Shown piece by piece: positions 25,992 to 33,946 of a stretch of DNA of 64,000 bases; within the stretch, counting starts at the first letter, position 1; each line of letters opens with the position of its first letter. Source of the stretch: Cetobacterium sp050033475 (GTDB taxonomy: Bacteria > Fusobacteriota > Fusobacteriia > Fusobacteriales > Fusobacteriaceae); assembly GCF_050033475.1 (NCBI RefSeq), contig NZ_CP188321.1, positions 1 to 64,000 on the forward strand, written 5' to 3'. Made by a program: the position numbers and the translations under genes. The notes beneath the pieces are model-generated. The model ran no database searches. It was not told where the DNA came from and was given only the letters and a program-made list of their open reading frames with translations.

Positions 25992-27383
25992 ATGTTATAT
26001 AAAAATAATAATGGATGGACAAAAGAAGTTTTAGAAGAAAAAAAGGATATTATTTTTAAATTTTCCGAAGGTTATAAGAATATCTTAGATTTAGGAAAAA
26101 CAGAAAGAGAATTTGTAAATCAAGGAATCAAATTAGCAGAGTATAAAGGATTTAAAAGTGTAGAAACAATGACAAAATTAAATCCTGGAGACAAAGTATA
26201 CTATGTAAATAGAGGTAAAAATTTAGTATTAGTTGTTGTTGGAACAGAAAAGATAACAAATGGTGTTAATTATGTGGTATCTCATATTGATTCTCCAAGA
26301 ATTGATTTAAAAGGAAATCCTTTATATGAAGATTTGGAATTAGCTTATATGAAAACACATTATTATGGAGGAATAAAAAAATATCAGTGGGCCTCTATAC
26401 CATTGGCATTACACGGGACAGTTATTTTAAGTAACGGTCAGAAGAAAGATATAATTATTGGAGAAGATGAAACAGATCCAGTATTTACTATTCCAGATTT
26501 ACTACCACATTTGGCAGCTAAATATCAAGGAGAAAGAAAAACAGGAGAAGTTATAAAAGGTGAAGAATTACAAATTGTAGTTGGAAGTATACCAACTTAT
26601 ATTGAGGATACTGAGATAAAAGAAACTATAAAATATACAGTTTTAGAAAAATTAAATGGTGCTTATGGAATGGTTGAAGAAGATTTTATATCAGCAGAAT
26701 TCCAACTTGTTCCTGCATTTAAAGCAAAAGATATTGGACTTGATAGATCTATGGTTGGTGGATATGGTCAAGATGATAGAATTTGTGGATATACATCACT
26801 AAAAGCAATTTTAGATTTAGAGGAAACTCCAAAAAGAACAGCAATTTGTTTCTTAGCTGATAAAGAAGAAACAGGATCAAATGGTTCAACAGGATTACAA
26901 TCAAATTATTTAGAATTTTTCACTAGTGATTTAATAGAAAGAGTACAAGGAACTTATTCAGATTTAGATTTAAGAAGATGTCTATGGAATTCAAAGGCAA
27001 TGTCTTCAGATGTTAATGCTGCTATGGATCCTATCTTTAGAAGTGTTCATGAAGAGCAAAATGCAGCTAAATTAAATCATGGAATAGTTGTTACAAAATA
27101 TACTGGAGCTAGAGGAAAAAGTAGTACTAATGATGCTGATGCAGAATATGTATGGGAAATCAGAAATTTATTAAATGAAAATAATATAAAATGGCAGATT
27201 GGTGAATTAGGAAAAGTTGATGAAGGTGGAGGAGGAACTGTAGCAATGTTTTTAGCCCAAGTTGGAATAAGAACTATTGATGTGGGACCAGCTCTATTAG
27301 CAATGCATTCACCTTTTGAAGTATCTTCAAAATTAGATATATACGAAACTTATAGAGCATATAAAGCATTTTTTAATATGTAA
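25992..27383 (+). CDS. M18 family aminopeptidase
   Basis: A cytosolic dinuclear-zinc aminopeptidase that removes N-terminal residues from peptides. Metal-site segments seen are VSHIDSPRID (residues about 93-102), GQDDRICGY and DKEETGSNGSTG, with a C-terminal His in ALLAMHSPFE. Length is 463 residues. GTG 25983 and ATG 25986 are also in frame, but GAGGTG at 25980-25985 is 6 nt before ATG 25992. It fits a peptide-fermenting lifestyle and has its own promoter and terminator. Confidence 0.93.
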   Translation: MLYKNNNGWTKEVLEEKKDIIFKFSEGYKNILDLGKTEREFVNQGIKLAEYKGFKSVETMTKLNPGDKVYYVNRGKNLVLVVVGTEKITNGVNYVVSHIDSPRIDLKGNPLYEDLELAYMKTHYYGGIKKYQWASIPLALHGTVILSNGQKKDIIIGEDETDPVFTIPDLLPHLAAKYQGERKTGEVIKGEELQIVVGSIPTYIEDTEIKETIKYTVLEKLNGAYGMVEEDFISAEFQLVPAFKAKDIGLDRSMVGGYGQDDRICGYTSLKAILDLEETPKRTAICFLADKEETGSNGSTGLQSNYLEFFTSDLIERVQGTYSDLDLRRCLWNSKAMSSDVNAAMDPIFRSVHEEQNAAKLNHGIVVTKYTGARGKSSTNDADAEYVWEIRNLLNENNIKWQIGELGKVDEGGGGTVAMFLAQVGIRTIDVGPALLAMHSPFEVSSKLDIYETYRAYKAFFNM

Positions 27384-27390
27384 TTGAAAT

Positions 27391-27423
27391 AAAAAAAAGC
27401 CTTTGGAGAGAAGGCTTTTTTTT
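27391..27423. terminator. Bidirectional terminator after the M18 gene
   Basis: AAGCCTT pairs with AAGGCTT around TGGAGAG, with eight A on the left and about ten T on the right. It can stop the peptidase transcript and also the leftward candidate small RNA. Confidence 0.85.
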
Positions 27424-27494
27424 CATGTTTAAACCAAAAACCAATTATAAACCAAAAATCAAATATCTATGAGGAAGGTAACTTCTCTCTACTT
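27391..27494 (-). ncRNA. Candidate small RNA, about 104 nt
   Basis: A perfect TTGACA-N17-TATAAT promoter (27501-27529, minus strand) would start RNA near 27494, and the intrinsic terminator ending near 27391 would stop it. The gap lies between two convergent genes, so no coding gene needs this promoter. The RNA would hold a 5' hairpin (27471-27489, GAGAGAAG against CTTCCTC with a bulged A, loop TTAC), a linker with two copies of TTTTTGGTTTA, and the terminator hairpin. No ORF with a ribosome site is visible in it. Prediction only. Confidence 0.5.
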
Positions 27495-27500
27495 GATATT

Positions 27501-27529
27501 ATTATACATAAAAATATTTTGATTGTCAA
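27501..27529 (-). promoter_or_regulatory. Orphan consensus promoter
   Basis: TTGACA (27524-27529) and TATAAT (27501-27506) match the sigma-70 consensus perfectly with a 17-nt spacer, pointing leftward into the gap behind the M18 gene. Confidence 0.7.
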
Positions 27530-27543
27530 ATATTTTTTAAAAT

Positions 27544-27573
27544 AAAAAGATGAGAATTAATTCTCATCTTTTT
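27544..27573. terminator. Terminator of the efflux operon
   Basis: A perfect 30-nt palindrome (AAAAAGATGAGAATT and its complement) covers the last codons of the MFS gene and ends in A/T runs on both sides. Confidence 0.85.
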
Positions 27574-29068
27574 TTGTAAGTTTATTTTTAGCTAAAAATA
27601 TAAATGGAATAAGTGCTAATATACACAATCCAGATACATATGATAGTTGATTTAAAGACATTGTAGCAGCTTGATTAGTAATAAGATAATCAATTGCAGC
27701 TAGTTTACTAGACATAGTTCCAGGAATTTTTTGTAAAAAGTCTGTAAAATTTGGATTTCCATAGTTAATAGCTCCAATTAAACTAGAGTGGAAAAAAGCT
27801 GTTTTATGTGTCCAGTAATTTACAGATAATGATGTTCCAAAGGAACTCCCCATATTTCTCATAAAATTATATAGTCCAGAAGCTGAAGGTAATTCATTTT
27901 CAGGAATATGAGAAAGAGTTAAAAAGTTAAGTGGAGTGAAAAATAAAGCAAGACCAAATCCTGTATAGAATCTATTTGCAGCAATATATTTCATAGTAAC
28001 ATTAGGTGGAAATGCAGAAAAGAATATTGCAACTATGGCAAATAATAGAAATCCTATAACAATTAATTTTCTAACATCTACTTTTGGAATTATTCTTCCG
28101 ATGATAGGGGCTAGTAAAAGAATAGGAATTCCAAGTGATGCTGTCGCAAGTCCACTTAAATATGCAGTATATCCCATATAGTTTTGTAACCATAAAGGAA
28201 TAACTACAACAGAAGCAAAGAATATACTTTGACCAATAGTTAAAGAAATAGCACCAATGGTAAAATTTCTATTTAAAAATAACCTAACATTAACTACAGG
28301 TTTTTCTTGATGCCATTCCCAAATTCCGAGAATAACTAAGAAAATAAAAGATGTAATTGCTAAAATAATAATAGTAGGACTTTCAAACCAGTTTAAGTCG
28401 TTACCTTTATCTAGCATAAGTTGTAGAGATGCAATACCAATAGTTAAAAAAACTAGACCCCAAATATCAATAGGCTCTTTTTTAATATCATCTTTCATAT
28501 TTAAAGATTTAGCTAACTTATGAATTATGAAAGTTGAGATTATACCAAATGGTAAATTGATATAAAAAGACCATCTCCAACTGAAAGTATCTGTAATCCA
28601 ACCACCTAAAATAGGACCAACTATTGGAGCAATTACAACAGTCATTGCCCATATTCCTAAAGCAACAGCTTTTTTATCCTTAGGATAAAGCATCATCATA
28701 ATCGATTGAGATAAAGGAATCATACTTGCTCCGACAACACCTTGTAACACACGGGAAATTAATAAAATTTCAAATGTCGGACTAATTCCACAGAACATAC
28801 TTGCTAAGGTAAATAAAAGTGTAGCCCAAATATATTGTCTTAAAACCCCAAATCTAGTAGTTAGCCATCCGATTAAAGGAAGAAATATAGCTTCAGAAAC
28901 AGCATAAGAAGTTATGACCCATGTTCCATTATTAGGAGCTACACCAAAATCTCCGGCGATATGACTTAAAGAAACGTTTACGATGGTACTATCAAGAACG
29001 TTCATAAATGCTCCAATTGCAAGGGCAACTGTAGCTAATACTAATTCTCCGGGTTTAAGTGATCTCAT
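27557..29068 (-). CDS. emrB: DHA2 family MFS drug exporter (EmrB/QacA type)
   Basis: An inner-membrane drug:H+ antiporter of 503 residues with about fourteen hydrophobic segments. DHA2 features are LDSTIVNVSLSHIAGDFG in helix 1, the WLTTRFG loop and motif C in VIAPIVGPILGGWITDTFSWRWSFYINLP. It lies 5 nt after an EmrA-like adaptor and in the same operon as an outer-membrane channel, forming an EmrAB-TolC-type tripartite pump. Substrates are probably hydrophobic drugs or bile-like compounds. Confidence 0.93.
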   Translation of the reverse strand: MRSLKPGELVLATVALAIGAFMNVLDSTIVNVSLSHIAGDFGVAPNNGTWVITSYAVSEAIFLPLIGWLTTRFGVLRQYIWATLLFTLASMFCGISPTFEILLISRVLQGVVGASMIPLSQSIMMMLYPKDKKAVALGIWAMTVVIAPIVGPILGGWITDTFSWRWSFYINLPFGIISTFIIHKLAKSLNMKDDIKKEPIDIWGLVFLTIGIASLQLMLDKGNDLNWFESPTIIILAITSFIFLVILGIWEWHQEKPVVNVRLFLNRNFTIGAISLTIGQSIFFASVVVIPLWLQNYMGYTAYLSGLATASLGIPILLLAPIIGRIIPKVDVRKLIVIGFLLFAIVAIFFSAFPPNVTMKYIAANRFYTGFGLALFFTPLNFLTLSHIPENELPSASGLYNFMRNMGSSFGTSLSVNYWTHKTAFFHSSLIGAINYGNPNFTDFLQKIPGTMSSKLAAIDYLITNQAATMSLNQLSYVSGLCILALIPFIFLAKNKLTKKDEN

Positions 29069-29073
29069 TTATA

Positions 29074-30210
29074 TCACTTCCCAGAATTCATTTTGATAAT
29101 AGAGTTAACTTTATCCATAAAAGAATTCTCATCAATTTTATAAAAAACAGTAGTTAAACTAGGTTTAATTGTTTCAACATTAACTTTGGAGCTAGTATCT
29201 GCAGTTATTGTTGCAGAAGTTCCAATAGGTACAACCCCATTATTTTTTAAAGACTGAGGATCAATGGCAATTCTAACGGGAACTCTTTGAACAATTTTAA
29301 TCCAGTTACCTGTAGCATTTTGTGCTGGTAAAAGAGAAAGAGAACTACCACTTCCTGGAGAAATACCCACAACTACGCCGGAGTATTCTTTATCATTAAA
29401 ATCACTTTTGAATTTAACAGTATTTCCAATTTTTATATCTTTCATTTGAGTTTCTTTGTAATTTGCATCAACCCAGATATTATTTAAATCAATTACAGTT
29501 ACTAAATTTTGTCCGGCACTAACTTCTTGTCCAAGTTCAATAGCTTTTTTAGTTATAGTTCCTGAAATAGGAGAATAAATTTTTGTTCTCATCATATTTA
29601 AAAGAGCATCTTTATACTTTTCAATGGCACTTTTAACAATTGGATGATTATAAATAGTTGTAGAATATCCATTTATAATAGCGGTTTCAAGATTTTTTTC
29701 ACTAAGAGCAAGAGTAATCTTTGAGTTTTCAAAATTATTTAAAGAAGCTTGATATTTTTCTTTACTTAAAAGTCCTTTTTTATAAGCTGCGAAATCTCTA
29801 TGGTAATCTTCAGTAATTTTTGTTAAATTATTTTTATTTATATTAACTTCGTTTTGAGCTTTATGAATATTTAATTGTAAAGAGTAGTAATCTTTAACAG
29901 CTTTACCTAAATTTGCTTCAGCCATTTCTAAATTTATTTTATAATTGGTATCATCTATTGTTGCTAATAATTGTCCTTTTTCAACTTTACTTGTATCGTT
30001 AAAGTAAATTTCTTTAATTGGACCAGAAACTTGAGATGTTACAGTTGTTTGATTTCCATTTATATAAGAATCATCGGTAGAAATATGAGATTTACCATAA
30101 AAATTCCAATATAAGAAATAAAAAATACCAATCACAATACAAATAATTAAAAACAGACCGATTTTCTTTTTGGCTGCAGTTTTATTTTTTAATTCGTTAT
30201 TATTTTCCAT
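29074..30210 (-). CDS. emrA: HlyD/EmrA family membrane-fusion adaptor
   Basis: The periplasmic adaptor that links the MFS pump to the outer-membrane channel. It has one N-terminal membrane anchor (IGLFLIICIVIGIFYFLYW, residues about 17-35), a biotinyl-lipoyl half motif (GQLLATIDDTNYKINLE), a long coiled-coil hairpin (about 85-195) and a barrel-domain SPISGTITKKAIELGQEVSAGQNL. Length is 378 residues. Its start overlaps the end of the upstream channel gene by 11 nt, implying coupled translation. Confidence 0.92.
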   Translation of the reverse strand: MENNNELKNKTAAKKKIGLFLIICIVIGIFYFLYWNFYGKSHISTDDSYINGNQTTVTSQVSGPIKEIYFNDTSKVEKGQLLATIDDTNYKINLEMAEANLGKAVKDYYSLQLNIHKAQNEVNINKNNLTKITEDYHRDFAAYKKGLLSKEKYQASLNNFENSKITLALSEKNLETAIINGYSTTIYNHPIVKSAIEKYKDALLNMMRTKIYSPISGTITKKAIELGQEVSAGQNLVTVIDLNNIWVDANYKETQMKDIKIGNTVKFKSDFNDKEYSGVVVGISPGSGSSLSLLPAQNATGNWIKIVQRVPVRIAIDPQSLKNNGVVPIGTSATITADTSSKVNVETIKPSLTTVFYKIDENSFMDKVNSIIKMNSGK

Positions 30211-31651
30211 TATGTCCTCCAGTTATAACATTTTTGCTAAATGATCCTCCAACGGCATTTATTAAACTTAATTGTTGAGTATATTGATTAAAAGATTGTT
30301 GAAGCAATATAAGTTTACTATCTAACCATTCAGATTTTGCCTGAAGATAATCATATTTAGAAACATATCCCAAATTATATTTATCTCTATTATCATAGAA
30401 AATAGTAGTACTATTTTTATATGAGTTTTCTGTAGAATTATAATTCTGCCAAGCAGTTTTTGTTTTTGCCAGTTGATTATTAACATTATTCATTGAATTT
30501 AAAATAGTTTTATTGTAGTTTTCAATGAAGATATTTAAATCTGTACCAGCGATTTTATAATTATTTCTAATTTGTCCAGATCTAAAGATTGGAAGATAAA
30601 TACTTGGTCCAATGGCACCTAAAACAGAATAAGAGTTAAAAAGATCTGAATATTTAATAGAGTTATATCCAAAACTTCCTGTTAAAGAAATTTGAGGATA
30701 AAAATCAGTTTTTAATGAAGCTAATTTTTCTTTTTGAGCATCAATTAAAAATAAATAATACTGAACATCAGGTCTATTAGCAATAATATCTGAAGAGATA
30801 GTATTTGGAATATTTAATTTTTTAAATAGATTTATGTTAGGATTTTTTTTACATTGATTTAAAATATTGTCAATATTCTCATTATTTTTATTTCCAGCTA
30901 ATACTTTTAAATTATTAGATATGATAATTTCTTCAGAGATAATATTAGAAATATCAATTTCATTAGAAATAATAGAATTTCTTAAATATAATAAATCTTC
31001 TGTTGTTGTAGCACCAATTTTTACATTTTCTTTTTCAAGAACTTCTAGTTCATTTAATAAAGTTGCTTTTTCTTGTAAAAGTTTTTCTTGTAAAATTAGA
31101 TAATTATAATATCCATATAATTGGGTAACTTGATTAGAAATATCAAGTTGAGATAATTCCTTAGACATTTTTGCTGCGTCAGTTTGATACTTAGCAGATT
31201 TCTCTAAACTTGAATATTTTCCAAAAATATCGATTGGATAATTTCCTTGAAGTTCAAGACCATAAAAATTAATAATTTTTTTACCACCAGAAGTCATACG
31301 TTGAGCTAAATCTAGACGTTGTCTTTGATAATTACCACCTAGGTTAACTGTAGGTCCACCATTGGATTTTGCTAAATTAATATATTCTTGAGATTTTTCA
31401 ATATTTAATTGGGCAATTTTTAAATCTGTATTATTTTTTAAAATTTGAGCGACTAAATTATTTAAATTATTATCATTATATATAGTCCACCAATTATTAG
31501 TGATAAAAGAAAATTGAGTACTTTCTTTTTCTGAAGTTTGAATGGAAGTTGCATTAATTAAATTATGTTCATTTATTTTAGGAACTATAGCACATCCTGA
31601 AAAACTCAATAATATAAAAGCTAAAAAAGCTTTAGAGTTTTGTGATTTCAT
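30200..31651 (-). CDS. Outer-membrane efflux lipoprotein (NodT/TolC family)
   Basis: The outer-membrane channel of the tripartite pump, 483 residues. The N-terminal signal ends in a lipobox (LLSFSGC, Cys20), so it is a lipidated OMF protein of the NodT/CusC type. Two helical repeats are visible with typical words such as NLVAQILKNNTDLKIAQLNIEKS and IIANRPDVQYYLFLIDAQKEKLASLKTDFYPQISLTGSFGY. Its presence shows that the host has an outer membrane. It is the first gene of the efflux operon. Confidence 0.93.
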   Translation of the reverse strand: MKSQNSKAFLAFILLSFSGCAIVPKINEHNLINATSIQTSEKESTQFSFITNNWWTIYNDNNLNNLVAQILKNNTDLKIAQLNIEKSQEYINLAKSNGGPTVNLGGNYQRQRLDLAQRMTSGGKKIINFYGLELQGNYPIDIFGKYSSLEKSAKYQTDAAKMSKELSQLDISNQVTQLYGYYNYLILQEKLLQEKATLLNELEVLEKENVKIGATTTEDLLYLRNSIISNEIDISNIISEEIIISNNLKVLAGNKNNENIDNILNQCKKNPNINLFKKLNIPNTISSDIIANRPDVQYYLFLIDAQKEKLASLKTDFYPQISLTGSFGYNSIKYSDLFNSYSVLGAIGPSIYLPIFRSGQIRNNYKIAGTDLNIFIENYNKTILNSMNNVNNQLAKTKTAWQNYNSTENSYKNSTTIFYDNRDKYNLGYVSKYDYLQAKSEWLDSKLILLQQSFNQYTQQLSLINAVGGSFSKNVITGGHNGK

Positions 31652-31732
31652 TAAAATTATTCACCGCCTTTAAAAAAAATTAAGTAATTTTAATTTATAC
31701 TAATTGAATTAAAAAAATCCTTTAAAAAATTA

Positions 31733-31762
31733 AAAATCTCTAGAAATATTTCTAGAGATTTT
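31733..31762 (-). terminator. Terminator of the alcohol dehydrogenase gene
   Basis: AAAATCTCTAGAAA pairs with TTTCTAGAGATTTT, and T-rich sequence follows in the minus direction. Confidence 0.85.
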
Positions 31763-31789
31763 ATATAATAGTTAAATTTATAATAAAAA

Positions 31790-32938
31790 TTACATTGCTG
31801 ATCTATAAATATTAATTACTTCTTCTAAAGATCCAACTCTTGGGTTAGTAAATGAGCAAGCATCAACTAAAGCATTTTTAGCTAAAGTTTCAAAATCTTC
31901 TTCTTTAACATTTAAATCTTTTAATCCAGCTGGAATACCTACTGCTTTAGATAATTTTTTAATTTCTTCAATAGCAGCTTTTGCACCTTCTTCATTTGTC
32001 ATATTAGTAACATCAACACCCATTAAATGAGCAACTAATTTTAATCTTTCTGCAGCAACAGAACTATTAAATTCTTGAACATGAGGAAGTAAAACCGCAT
32101 TACAGATACCATGAGGTAAATCATAGAATCCACCTAATTGATGAGCCATTGCATGAACATATCCTAGAGATGCGTTATTAAATGCTACTCCAGCTAAATA
32201 TTCAGCATAAGACATTTGGTCTCTAGCTTCAATATCTTTACCATCTTGAACTGCTTTTAATAAATTTTTAGCGATAAGAGTTATAGCTTTTTCAGCACAA
32301 GCATCTGTTAAAGGATTTGCAATAGTAGAAACTAAAGCTTCAATGGCATGTGTTAAAGCGTCCATTCCAGTTGCTGCAGTTAATCCTTTAGGCATAGCAG
32401 TCATAAGATTAGGATCATCAATTGCAACTAGTGGAGTTACATGTTTATCAACAATAGCCATTTTTATATGTCTTTCTTCATCAGTTATGATAGAGAATCT
32501 TGTCATTTCAGAACCAGTTCCAGCAGTTGTATTAATTGAAATTAGAGGGAATTGAGGTTTTTCAGATTTATCAATACCTTCATAATCTTTAATAGTTCCT
32601 CCATTTGTAGCTAAAAGAGCAATTCCTTTTGCAGCATCATGAGGAGAACCTCCACCAAATGAAATCATGAAATCGCATTTTTCTTCTTTTAATAATTTTA
32701 ATCCATCATTTACATTTGTAACAGTTGGATTAGGTTTAGTTTCATCATATAAAACATATTCAATATTTATGTTGTCTAATAAATCAGTTAAATTTTTTGT
32801 TAGGCCAATTTGAACTAAAATTTTATCTGTTACGATAAGAGCCTTTTTAAAATTATATTTTGTTAAAATAGGACCAAGGTCGTTTAACGCTCCTTTACCT
32901 ATTAATGTAGTAGTTGGCATAAAAAAACTATAAGCCAT
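31790..32938 (-). CDS. Iron-containing alcohol dehydrogenase
   Basis: A 382-residue NAD(P)-dependent group III (iron) alcohol dehydrogenase. The coenzyme motif GGGSPHDAAKGIA lies around residue 97. Metal ligands are recognisable in DDPNLM (Asp ~194), THAIEA (His ~198 region) and YVHAMAHQLGG with LPHGICNAVLLPHV. It resembles 1,3-propanediol dehydrogenase/YiaY-type enzymes. Without a diol dehydratase nearby, the substrate (ethanol, lactaldehyde or propanediol) is open. It is monocistronic, with a GGGGG ribosome site before the ATG. Confidence 0.9.
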   Translation of the reverse strand: MAYSFFMPTTTLIGKGALNDLGPILTKYNFKKALIVTDKILVQIGLTKNLTDLLDNINIEYVLYDETKPNPTVTNVNDGLKLLKEEKCDFMISFGGGSPHDAAKGIALLATNGGTIKDYEGIDKSEKPQFPLISINTTAGTGSEMTRFSIITDEERHIKMAIVDKHVTPLVAIDDPNLMTAMPKGLTAATGMDALTHAIEALVSTIANPLTDACAEKAITLIAKNLLKAVQDGKDIEARDQMSYAEYLAGVAFNNASLGYVHAMAHQLGGFYDLPHGICNAVLLPHVQEFNSSVAAERLKLVAHLMGVDVTNMTNEEGAKAAIEEIKKLSKAVGIPAGLKDLNVKEEDFETLAKNALVDACSFTNPRVGSLEEVINIYRSAM

Positions 32939-32975
32939 GATAGTACCCCCTTGTGAAAATTAGCATCATGACCGT

Positions 32976-33004
32976 AGCATATAATATTTTTAAAAATACT
33001 TCAA
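32976..33004 (-). promoter_or_regulatory. Possible promoter of the alcohol dehydrogenase gene
   Basis: On the minus strand TTGAAG (32999-33004), 17-nt spacer, TATGCT (32976-32981). Confidence 0.45.
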
Positions 33005-33041
33005 TGACATATATTATATGAATCCTAATTGTATACATTCA

Positions 33042-33854
33042 TCACATAAATTTATTGAGAAAATTTTGAACAAGGGAAATGGCTTTTTCTTTTTTCTTTG
33101 CCTCAATTTCTACATTGAATAATTTAAATAACCATAGAAATGTATGTAAATCTTCCTCTGAAATATAATCACTGTGAGATTTATCTAATTTAAAATTTTT
33201 TCCAGAAGAAATATGAGCAATGGGGATATTATTTTTCCAAGTTTTAATGATTTCATCAATAGGATAGGAAGAGGAGTTTGTTATTCTGGCATGATGAACA
33301 TCTAAAACCATGGGAATATTTAAAAATTTTGCGACATTTAGAGTTTCTCGAACCGTATAATAATGGCAATTTTCGATTGTTAATTTTTCTTGAAGTTCTT
33401 GAGGTAATGTATAGAATGTTTTTATAAATTTTTCAGGAGAATCTTTTTTTCCAAGATGTATATTAATAAATTTTACACCAATTTTTTCAGCTAAAATATT
33501 TTGAAATTTTAAAATCTTTATGGAGTTATCAATGACTTCTTGAGAATCACTATTAAGAACTACAAATTGATCTGGATGAAGAGTTAGTGTAATTTTCGAA
33601 GATAAGAATTTTATTTTATCAAGGGCAAGTAAAATATCAGAATCTTCATACCAATTCCAGCAGTCAATATAAGGAATTAAGTTTGAAGATACTCTATAAA
33701 AAAGATCATTTTTTATACAAAAATTAATACAGTCCACAGTATAAGCTATATTATATAAAGTTGCATCTTTCAATTTAAAAAAATCTAATTTTTTTATGGA
33801 ATTAGTTCCTTTTTTCATAGATGTTCCATCAAATAAACATACTAATCCTAACAT
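33042..33854 (-). CDS. uvsE: UV damage endonuclease UvsE
   Basis: Nicks DNA 5' to UV photoproducts and abasic sites. It has the TIM-barrel metal-site series of the UVDE family: SSNLIPYIDCWNW, LTLHPDQFVVLNS, INIHLGKK, LTIENCHYY, MVLDVHHARI and IAHISSGK. Length is 270 residues, normal for the core enzyme. GTG 33863 and ATG 33860 are also in frame, but AGGAGG is well spaced for ATG 33854. It is a single gene divergent from the debranching enzyme. Confidence 0.92.
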   Translation of the reverse strand: MLGLVCLFDGTSMKKGTNSIKKLDFFKLKDATLYNIAYTVDCINFCIKNDLFYRVSSNLIPYIDCWNWYEDSDILLALDKIKFLSSKITLTLHPDQFVVLNSDSQEVIDNSIKILKFQNILAEKIGVKFINIHLGKKDSPEKFIKTFYTLPQELQEKLTIENCHYYTVRETLNVAKFLNIPMVLDVHHARITNSSSYPIDEIIKTWKNNIPIAHISSGKNFKLDKSHSDYISEEDLHTFLWLFKLFNVEIEAKKKEKAISLVQNFLNKFM

Positions 33855-33946
33855 AGACATCACCTCCTAACTAATATTAGAAAAAATAAAAAGAAATCTT
33901 TTAAAATAGTGAATAAAATAATTAAAGAATTAAAGGTGGGTGAAAA

